A stretch of 64,000 nt of DNA from positions 185,202,768-185,266,767 of the forward strand of contig CM060953.1 of assembly GCA_030765055.1 (NCBI GenBank), written 5' to 3'. The notes under the pieces were generated by a model that saw only the letters and a program-made list of their open reading frames with translations, did no database searches and was not told the DNA's origin. Below, one piece after another: positions 56,579-64,000 of the stretch. Each line of letters begins with the position of its first letter. Position 1 is the first letter of the stretch. The position numbers and the translations under genes are program-made. Source of the DNA: Mantis religiosa (Eukaryota > Arthropoda > Insecta > Mantodea > Mantidae).

Positions 56579-56580
<2 letters not shown>

Positions 56581-56971
56581 AGGAATCTATGAGATCAAAT
56601 GTGAAACTTGCCCTAAAATTTATATAGGAAAAACAAAAAAAAATATTAACATCAGAACTAAAGAACATCTAAGAAACATTAAAAATGGTGAAACAGAAAA
56701 ATCAGCAGTGGCTTTTCATTTTTTGAATACTAGACATGACATCAACTTGGAAACATCTCTAATAAAATATGTTAATCACCCCATAGACCTTTCCGTATGG
56801 GAAAAAATCTTCATCAACAAAAATCGTCATAGAGTCATGAATTTTGAAACTCTACCACCAGACATCTTTGACAAGTACATCACGCCATCTGTTGACAAAA
56901 CGGAGAAAGAAGAAACCACTACAACTTGCACTAGTCGAGTATCAGCTGAGGATAGGAGCAAGAGCTCTTGA
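56579..56971 (+). CDS. PLE GIY-YIG endonuclease fragment (family C)
   Basis: The frame starts exactly at P-G-I-Y-E-I: CETCPKIYIGKTKKN, INIRTKEHLRN, SAVAFHFLNTRHDI, SVWEKIFINKNR. All motif positions are kept. It ends by reading through the ribozyme core (V-S-A-E-D-R-S-K-S-S) to the TGA at the GAAA box. The RT is missing; the poly-A run replaces everything upstream of the GIY motif. Confidence 0.8.
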
Positions 56972-56986
56972 AACATGTCCTGTGAA
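56942..56986 (+). ncRNA. Hammerhead-like motif (family C)
   Basis: CTGAGGA (56946-56952), stem II GGAGC/GCTCT with an AAGA-type loop, GAAA (56970-56973), palindrome ACATGT, stem I CAG/CTG. Confidence 0.75.
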
Positions 56987-57329
56987 TAAACAGTGTGAGT
57001 GAAGCAATGTGTCAATATCTTCTCGATTCACTGTTGTATTAATTTGTGCTTCACTGTCCCTACGCTTCTTCCAAGTTTATACTTTGAATGTTGCATATGT
57101 TGTCTGAAACCAGTCTCAAAGTAAGAAGTATGTGATTTCCCCTCGCTCTTGCTGTATGTGATTGCAGTTGGTCTCCCCCACTGTGCAGTGATCTGCCAGT
57201 TCAAAGAATCAGGCTATAAGCACTGTGGAAAACTTATTATAACAAAGTTAGGTATATTGTCAAATTTAATTTATAAGCGCAATCAATGATATTGCTTCTT
57301 CTGACTCATACAAACCATGTGCAGAGAAA

Positions 57330-57560
57330 CTTTGAAAGGTAGAATCAGAACTGAAAAATTCAATGTTATAGCTGGGATTTGAACCACAGATCCTCTGCTC
57401 CACACAGCTGATCTACCACTGAGTAACCATGGGGGCATGCGGTACAACATTAAATTCTCCAACTGATTTGCATTTTCCCGATAGACCAGGAGGAAACTTC
57501 AAATTCGAGATCATCTAGTGGTGATTAACTATTTGTAAGTACTTTAAGTCTCAGACTTCA
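57330..57560 (-). repeat. tRNA-centred repeat (S1), diverged antisense copy
   Basis: GATTTGAACCACAGATCC (B-box region) and GAGTAACCATGG, followed by TAGACCAGGAGG and CTAGTGGTG. Confidence 0.6.
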
Positions 57561-58189
57561 AGGTTCTTATTATAAGGGCAATCAATGATAATTGTTCTAA
57601 CATACAAACCATGTACAGGCAAAATTTTAAAGCTAAAATCAGAATATGGTCATTAATTAACTAAAAACTTTGGATTCAATGTTAAGTAACAAACATTATC
57701 TAGATTTATCGAGATTTAACTGTATTGGAACACCACAGTGAAGTGAAAAATTATTAAATTTTAGATGAGTCGTATTTCTTACACATCTGCTTCACTTTCG
57801 TACCTATTTTGAGGACATGTTTCGCAACTCTTCGTTTGCATCTACGGCTCTTGTGCGACTGACGCTAGATCCAGCGGTGTGGGTAATTCTGGGGTTGTTG
57901 CTGCCATCTGTTGATTTAGTGATGAACTGAAATGTGGGATTCTCTTCTAGCGGGATTTCAAAGTTCATTAGTTGGTTTTTATGTTTTTCTATGTATATCC
58001 TCTCCCATATGAAGAGTTCACTATGTTTTTGTACGTATTTTAGTAATTCTGTGCTATCTTCAATTTCATGATTTTCAGACCAGAAATGAGCTGCTATTGC
58101 GGACTTATCAATATTTTTGTATCTTAAGTGCCTGAAGTGTTCTTTCTTTCTAGTGCCTATGTTTCTTTTTGTCCTCCCTATGTATCTTT

Positions 58190-59940
58190 AAGGAAAAAGG
58201 ATGTAATCTTCTCAAGGGCTGATAAAGGGAACAAAATAGTAATCTTAGATACAGCTACATACAAAAAAAAAAATGTTAGAGTTACTACAACAAAAAGAAT
58301 TCCAGGAAATAGATTCTAATCCACTCAACCGATGCATAAAAGATGTACAAAAAACCATCATTAATAGTAAAATTTTAACAACTACAGAACAAAAAACTAT
58401 CAAACCAGACAACCCTACCTTTGCAAGAATATATGGTTTGCCTAAAATACACAAACCCAACATACCCATGAGACCCATTGTAAATAATATAAACACTCCT
58501 ACTTACCTTCTGGCAAAATGGCTAACCAAAAAATTTCAGTCCTTTCCACAATTCCATACTCTTGAGTATAAAAAACTCTTTAGACCTGGTAGAAAAAATT
58601 CAAAATCTTAAACTAAAACCTCATGACACTTTAGTATCCTTTGATGTCCGCTCCCTCTTCCCTAGCATTCCATTAGACAAACTTTTGATTCAACTGAAAA
58701 AATGGCTAAATTCTATAAACCTGGATGCCAATGCAATAGAAGAATATTTGGCAATGACTGAATTATGTATACATCAAAATTATTTTGTCTTCGATGGAAA
58801 ATATTATAAACAAATTTCAGGACTAGCTATGGGAAGCCCGCTATCACCATTTTTGGCCAATCTATACATGAGCTTTTTCGAAACACATAACTAAAGCCTT
58901 CCCTCATATGTTTAAAACATGGTACAGATACGTAGACGACATCTTTGCAATAGTGCCCTACAAACTAATAGATGATGCTTTGAAACTACTCAACCTGCAA
59001 GAACCCAGCATACAATTCACAGTAGAAACTGAAGAGGACTGTACTCTACCTTTTTTAGACCTTAAAATCAAAAAAAGCAATGAAAAATTAGAATTTGGCA
59101 TTCATAGAAAAGCAACACACACAGATAATTACATCAAAGCAAATAGTTTCAACCCAATTCCACACAAACATGCCACCATCAACAGTCTCACACATAGATT
59201 AGTAAACCTACATCTCAGCCAGCAAGAATATCAAAACGAATACCATCAAATCTTAAAAACTGCAATTAAAAATGGATATGGAAAAAACCTTGTAGATAAA
59301 AAACTAAAATTATTCAAACTTCAAAAGAAATTAAAACAGATCACAGCTCTCACACCAATAAAACAAGAAATTAGATTTGCTAAATTTACTTACCACCCCT
59401 GGGCCACAAAAAAGTTCCAAAAAATATTCAAGAAATACAATATAACATTGGCACCAAAAAATAATTACAACATTAAAAACCTACTTCACAGTAATAATAC
59501 TGATAAGATAAAACCAGAGGAAAAGTCAGGCATTTACAAGATTAAGTGTAAAGACTGTGAAAAAATTTACATAGGGAGGACAAAAAGGAACATAGGCACT
59601 AGAAAGAAAGAACACTTCAGGCACTAAAGATACAAAAATATTGATAAGTCCGCAATAGCAGCTCATTTCTGGTCTGAAAATCATGAAATTGAAGATAGCA
59701 CAGAAATACTAAAATACGTACAAAAACATAGTGAACTCGTCATATGGGAGAGAATATACATAGAAAAACATAAAAACCAACTAATGAACTTTGAAATCCC
59801 GCTAGAAGAGAATCCCACATTTCAGTTCATCACTAAATCAACAGATGGCAGCAACAACCCCAGAATTACCCACACCGCTGGATCTAGCGTCAGTCGCACA
59901 AGAGCCGTAGATGCAAACGAAGATTTGCGAAACATGTCCT
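58190..59940 (+). pseudogene. PLE reverse transcriptase plus GIY-YIG endonuclease, frameshifted
   Basis: In order: DVIFSRADKGNKIVILDT (PLE N-terminal motif, 58192), IYGLPKIHKPNIPMRPI (58430), LVSFDVRSLFPSIP (58630), GLAMGSPLSPFLANLYMS (58830), WYRYVDDIFAIVP (58920), then the linker KNGYGKNLVDKK, SGIYKIKCKDCEKIYIG, RKKEHFRH, FWSENHEIED. At least four frameshifts (A-run near 58265, 58560-58600, 58893, 59624) separate otherwise well-preserved motifs. Recent but dead. Confidence 0.88.
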
Positions 59941-59942
59941 CA
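59898..59942 (+). ncRNA. Hammerhead derivative with lost core (family E)
   Basis: Stem II GCAAA/TTTGC, GAAA and ACATGT are present, but the catalytic CTGATGA is CCGTAGA. The inverted partner is at about 57806-57850, and the same change is in the nested copy at 18256-18301. Confidence 0.6.
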
Positions 59943-60269
59943 AAATAGGTACGAAAGTGAAGCAGATGTGTAAGAAATACGACTCATGTAAAATTTAATA
60001 ATTATCTAGATTAATTTTATGATAAAATAAACTAAATGAAATTGCTGTCAGTTTAGGGTAATCACCTCGAAAATCATAACCAACTTAAATTAATATGAAT
60101 GTAATTTATACTGACCTTCAAGAACACTTGTGCTACTGCTTGAAACACCTCTAAGTGACCTGAAAATTGCAGTATGGTGTGTGATAAGTATTAGAAAAAT
60201 AATAGAACACATTTGGTTTAATAAAACAAGATGATCTCAAATTGAGACAACATCCCTAAGGACAACATG

Positions 60270-60425
60270 TGTCATCTCCTTGTAGTTTACCAGGAAAAAC
60301 ACGAGTCATGAGCAATTTAATGCCATGCCAGCATATTACATTCATAGCTCACTTGGTTAGAGCAACTGGAAGATCTCTGGTTCGAATTTGAACTATGGCA
60401 ATATATTTTTCAGTCTTTTTTTTGT
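60270..60425 (+). repeat. tRNA-centred repeat (S1), partial
   Basis: TAGTTTACCAGG, TAGCTCACTTGG (A-box) and TCTGGTTCGAATTTG (B-box). Confidence 0.55.
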
Positions 60426-60429
60426 GGTA

Positions 60430-60655
60430 ATTTACATTTTCCAACGTTAATCCATGTTGGATGATGAATGAAATGGGTGAAATGATGCTCAAAATGAGCC
60501 CGGGGTCCATGGAGCTTAGAGTTATCCGACATTTGTCTTTCAGGATAAGGGAGAAAAACCTTATCCAGGTAACTCACCCTGACCGAGATTCGAACTCGGG
60601 ACCTCTTGAACGTGAGGCAGACATGCTACCATCTACGCTACCGAGGTGGGCATTT
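60430..60655 (-). repeat. SINE S2, antisense
   Basis: CATGGAGCTTAGAGTTATCC, TATCCAGGTAACTCACCC, GATTCGAACTCGGG (perfect reversed B-box), ACGCTACCGAGG. Confidence 0.8.
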
Positions 60656-60699
60656 TTCAGTCTGACTCTACAGTACCATGAAACTGTTGTTTTGAAAAA

Positions 60700-61195
60700 A
60701 CATATTAAAAACCCGAATAGATAGAGCCAGACTGAAAAATTCAATGCCATAGCCGGGATTTGAACCACAAATCTTCTGCTCTGTCCGGTTGCTCTTAACC
60801 ATTGACCTACCATGGCCAATGTGCCATCATGACATTAAATTCTCCAACTGACTTGTATGTTTTCCAGTGAATCACTAGGGGCTCTCATATACAATGAGAT
60901 AAGCACCTTTTGTGATGACTTACTAACTCTGTAAGTACTTAAGTCCCAGGCTTTTAAAGTTACCATTATTATGTTATTTATTGGAAATTTAATCGTTCTT
61001 TCATACTAACCGTGTGTAGGCTAAGATTTGAATTGATTTGAACGAGTCAGTTGGAGAATTTAATGTCACGTAGCTCAAAGTTTAAGAGTGACTGAACGGA
61101 AACCAGGAGATCCGTGGTTCAAATCCTGGCCATGGCATTGAATTTTTCAGTCTGAGTATCTATTCAAATCTTAGTCTACACACAGCTAGTGCGGA
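60700..61195. repeat. Two tRNA-centred repeats (S1) in opposite orientation
   Basis: Antisense 60715-61030 (GATTTGAACCACAAATC, CATGGCC) and sense 61040-61195 (TAGCTCAAAGTTTAAGAGTG, GTGGTTCAAATCC). Confidence 0.68.
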
Positions 61196-61749
61196 AGAAG
61201 CGTATCTGTTTGCAGATGACACATCCATAGATGTAATGGGAAATGACAATGATGTTAAGTCTGACATACTGAGCTTAGACCAAAGAATGCAGGAATGGTT
61301 TATACAAAACAGGTTAATAATAAATAAGAATAAATCTGTAGCCATTTCCTTCAGCCATATTCAGAATACTAATGTATATAAGCCGCAAATAAAATTAGAT
61401 AATGAATTGGTACTCTATAAACCCACTACTAAATTCTTGGGTGTATGGATTGACGAGCACCTGAAATGGAACACACATGTTGAAAAATGGCATCTAAGCT
61501 AAGCCAGCTTTGTTTTATGTTCAGAACCATAAAAAATATTGCAAATTTGAACACTTTGAGGAATCTATACTTTGCTCATTTCAATAGCTTACTAAAATTT
61601 GAAGTGATTTTTTGGGATAACTGTGATAAAGGAAATATAATCTTTAAAATTAAAAAATGAGTAATCAGAACAATAATGGGAAAGAAACAAAGGGATTCTT
61701 AAATTAATTGGGAGTCGATTAATGACACTAAACAACACTTTTAAATTTT

Positions 61750-61791
61750 ACCGGAACTAGTTTCAGAGGCCTTCCCTCTATCTTCAGCCAG
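61750..61791 (-). ncRNA. Hammerhead-like motif (family F, antisense arm)
   Basis: CTGAAGA (61781-61787), stem II AGAGG/CCTCT, GAAA (61761-61764), palindrome ACTAGT. Confidence 0.7.
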
Positions 61792-62050
61792 ACATCGACT
61801 GGTTCTCATTGGTGTAGCTGGCAATATTTTGTCATCAGTCTCCTCTGGTGGCTGTTCGAGGAACTTGCTGGACAAATCTTTCTGGGGGATGTCGAAATTG
61901 AATACTTTGTTCCTATTTTTTGAAATAAAGATTTGTTCCCATGTGGACAGTTCTTGTTCTGGACAGTTCTTCAGCAAATTCCTCGAACTGCCACCAGAGG
62001 AGACCGATGACAAAATATTGCCAGCTACACCAATGAGAACCAGTCGATGT

Positions 62051-62095
62051 CAGGCTGAAGATAGAGGGAAGGCCTCTGAAACTAGTTCCGGGAAA
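62051..62095 (+). ncRNA. Hammerhead-like motif (family F, sense arm)
   Basis: CTGAAGA (62055-62061), stem II AGAGG/CCTCT, GAAA (62078-62081), palindrome ACTAGT, T at the cut. Both strands read through it as A-E-D-R-G-K-A-S-E-T. Confidence 0.7.
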
Positions 62096-62680
62096 ATTTA
62101 AAAGTAAGTGTTGTTTAGTGTCATTAATCGACTCCCAATTAATTTAATTTATACAACAACACTGTTTTCAACACTTCCATGAAAGGATTTAAAGGGATTC
62201 TTGTATCAATTTATTCAAATCACTCCATATATTGCCACTTCCTTGTCTATATATATACTAGAAGTCGTGATGTTTGTTGGAAAACACTTGGTTTATTTTC
62301 ATACAAACTCTGAAAAACATGATTATTTCACTAGAAATAGGCATAAACTGAGCATGGTTACTCATAATACATCACTATTCAGCAAAAGCGTAAGACACTC
62401 TGGAATTACCTCATATAACAAGTTACCCGATAATATTAAACTCATCACCTCAGAAACTGCATTTAAGTACAAGGTGAAACATCTGCTATTGCAACATTGT
62501 TTTTACTCAGTTGATGAGTTTGTAAATACTTTTCCATGAACCCCTTCTGGGTGTGTAATTTATTATACTAGGTTGACAATATCTGCACTTCCAAACTATG
62601 AGAGAAAGTTCCTGTTAGAACATTGCTTTTATAGTATAGGTGAATTTTTTTTTTTTTTGAATATCAACTACAGATAAATT

Positions 62681-62901
62681 AGTACAAAAGTGAATCGAGA
62701 ATATATTGACACATTGCTTCACTCACACTGTTTATTCACAGGATAAATGAATCGAGTATCAGCTGAGGATAGGACCAAGTGCTTTTGAAACATGTCCTGT
62801 GAATAAACAGTGTGAGTGAAGCAATGTGTCAATATATTCTCGATTCACTTTTGTACTAATTTGTGCTTCACTGTCCCTACGCTTCTTTCAAGTTTATACT
62901 T
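62681..62901. mobile_element. PLE fold-back (family C), 12-bp duplication, unequal arms
   Basis: TACAGATAAATT is at 62669-62680 and 62902-62913. The left arm stops before the ribozyme; only the right arm has it. Confidence 0.85.
62759..62803 (+). ncRNA. Hammerhead-like motif (family C)
   Basis: CTGAGGA (62763-62769), weaker stem II (GGACC/GCTTTT), GAAA (62787-62790), palindrome ACATGT, stem I CAG/CTG. Confidence 0.6.
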
Positions 62902-63059
62902 TACAGATAAATTGTTATATTGTACATACAGTTTCTGAATTTTTCATTTCTAAACTTGTGTTGTGTAAATGTTTACTGTATAATTTTTAGTTATAAATAC
63001 TTGACATGTCCTATCATGTACTATGATCAAAAGGATGAATAAACTAAGAACGATTAAAT

Positions 63060-63480
63060 TTCCAATATTAAAAACCTGATTACCGGCCATGGCATTGAAT
63101 TTTTCAGTTGGCTCTAATTAATCAAAAATCACCCATATACCGGAGTAATGTATTTAAAAGGGTTAATTCTTTAAGGATTAATTCCTCAATATAAATTTAC
63201 ATTAAAAAATAATCTACGATAAAAATCCTGGTAATTAAGTACTTACAATAGTAAGTCGCCACAAGTAGTTGTCTCAAATATGAGAACCTTAAGTGGTCCA
63301 CCGGGAAATATAATGAGTCAATTGGAGAATTTAATGTCAGGAAGGCACGTTGACCATGGTAGCTCAAGGGTCAGAGCGACTGGACGGAAACCAGTAGATC
63401 CGTGGTTCAAATCCCGGCCATGGCATTGAATTTTTCAGTTGGCTCTAATTAATTAAAAACCTATTTATAAACATGCCTCT
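63060..63480 (+). repeat. tRNA-centred repeats (S1), partial and near full copies
   Basis: A GGCCATGGCATTGAATTTTT fragment at 63085, then a copy 63230-63470 with AGTAAGTCGCCAC, TAGCTCAAGGGTCAGAGCG and GTGGTTCAAATCCCGG. Confidence 0.7.
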
Positions 63481-63499
63481 TGACATTTCATTGGACTGG

Positions 63500-63975
63500 A
63501 CTACACTACAGAGGGGATTTGATATAGAACTCCAAACTTGGTCTGTTGTACCTAAGTCCTCAAGTAAGGCACCTCCAAGAGGAAGGTGAGCCGAGATAGA
63601 AGGTGGAGTTATGAAAGTGCAGAGGGCAGGTTTCCTACACTATACCAGTTGGATACTCCCTAGTACAACCATCAGCCCACCTTACTGTGGGGAAAAGTCC
63701 CACCAGATCGGGTTTGGGGATCATAGACCATCCTACCAAAGAACAAAGTATTTATCAATAGCGTTATCTCCTGCCATGCACCACCGAGACACCCACCAAC
63801 ACTTCTACCTTGAAAGAGAACACCAGATGAGAGATGATATGAAATGCTAATGGAGATAAAATGGAGGGACAGAAAATTCAGGGGATGTAATTAACCCACC
63901 CAGCCATGCCGCCTGGCGACATGCAGGCAACAGAAGAAACTGCCTGAGCTATCCCGCTCGGTTTGACATTTCATT
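63500..63975 (-). repeat. Long tRNA-derived repeat (S3), antisense
   Basis: AAAGTGCAGAGGGCAGG, GAGACACCCACCAACACTTC, CACCAGATGAGAGATGA and CTGCCTGAGCTATCCCGCTC (reversed A-box). Confidence 0.68.
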
Positions 63976-64000
63976 AAATAATAATTAAATATTATATATT

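Larger units (their letters stand above)
57707..60000 (+). mobile_element. Most complete Penelope-like element (family E), 12-bp duplication
   Basis: ATTATCTAGATT is at 57695-57706 and 60001-60012. The left 480 bp is an inverted copy of the right end (from the YIG codons to the terminus). Between them lies RT plus endonuclease in sense orientation. So it is a sense PLE with an inverted, 5'-truncated partner fused upstream. Confidence 0.9.
61701..62190. mobile_element. PLE inverted dimer (family F), 12-bp duplication
   Basis: AAAGGGATTCTT is at 61689-61700 and 62191-62202. Arms include an endonuclease C-terminal piece (STWEQIFISKNRNKVFNF) and hammerheads. The LINE frame resumes on each side. 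Confidence 0.88.
61196..62540 (+). pseudogene. Non-LTR retrotransposon RT C-terminal half, split by a PLE
   Basis: Reads AYLFADDTSIDV-type FADD box near 61205, RMQEWFIQNRLIINKNKS, TTKFLGVWIDEHLKWN (61236-61502), then after frameshifts and the PLE insertion: NSEKHDYFTRNRHKLS and SGITSYNKLPDNIKLI, ending VDEFVNTFP. This is the typical C-terminal order of jockey/CR1-like LINEs. The upstream RT was replaced by an S1 repeat. Confidence 0.78.

Overview
This window is animal, very probably insect, nuclear DNA. It is AT-rich, has long introns with GT/AG junctions, and is packed with retroelements, mariner transposons, tRNA-derived repeats and microsatellites. I saw no prokaryotic features. The order cannot be fixed from sequence alone; the mix of long introns, hammerhead-bearing Penelope-like elements and irritans/SETMAR-type mariners fits a large-genome hemimetabolous insect (inference).

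The one host gene is an integrin alpha subunit on the + strand. I could assemble 21 coding exons from 6301 to 51320 whose splice phases all match. They give 971 residues: most of the FG-GAP beta-propeller with two canonical and one variant calcium loops, the thigh and calf regions, a furin-type RQRR site, one transmembrane helix, the GFFKR cytoplasmic motif and a stop. The first exon or exons (signal peptide, propeller start) lie left of the window. The 3' UTR starts at 51321 and may run several kb.

Everything else is mobile DNA in the introns and flanks. The dominant class is Penelope-like elements (PLEs): reverse transcriptase with YVDD, then a GIY-YIG endonuclease with a C-C-H-H cluster. 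More than twenty PLE pieces from about ten sub-families are present. Most are arranged as inverted dimers: two copies of the same 3' end joined back to back. At least ten of these are bounded by 12-14 bp direct target duplications, so each fold-back entered, or was resolved, as a unit. Their 3' ends carry hammerhead-ribozyme-like motifs (CUGANGA, stem II, GAAA) with a tiny self-complementary stem III. The ribozyme core overlaps the end of the endonuclease reading frame.

Other mobile DNA includes one nearly intact DD34D mariner (37193-38512) and several broken mariner/Tc1 transposases; non-LTR retrotransposon 3' ends at 3.3, 7.8, 9.7, 10.1, 29.3, 35.1, 43.7 and 61.2 kb; four solo LTRs, three of them with 4-bp duplications; at least five tRNA-derived repeat families; a GC-rich 526-bp retroposon with a 15-bp duplication; and long microsatellites. 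Layout: 0-5 kb PLE and LINE debris; 6.3-51.3 kb the integrin gene with repeat-filled introns; 51.3-56.5 kb 3' UTR or flank with SINEs and an LTR; 56.5-64 kb PLEs (including the most complete one, 57707-60000), a LINE and SINEs.
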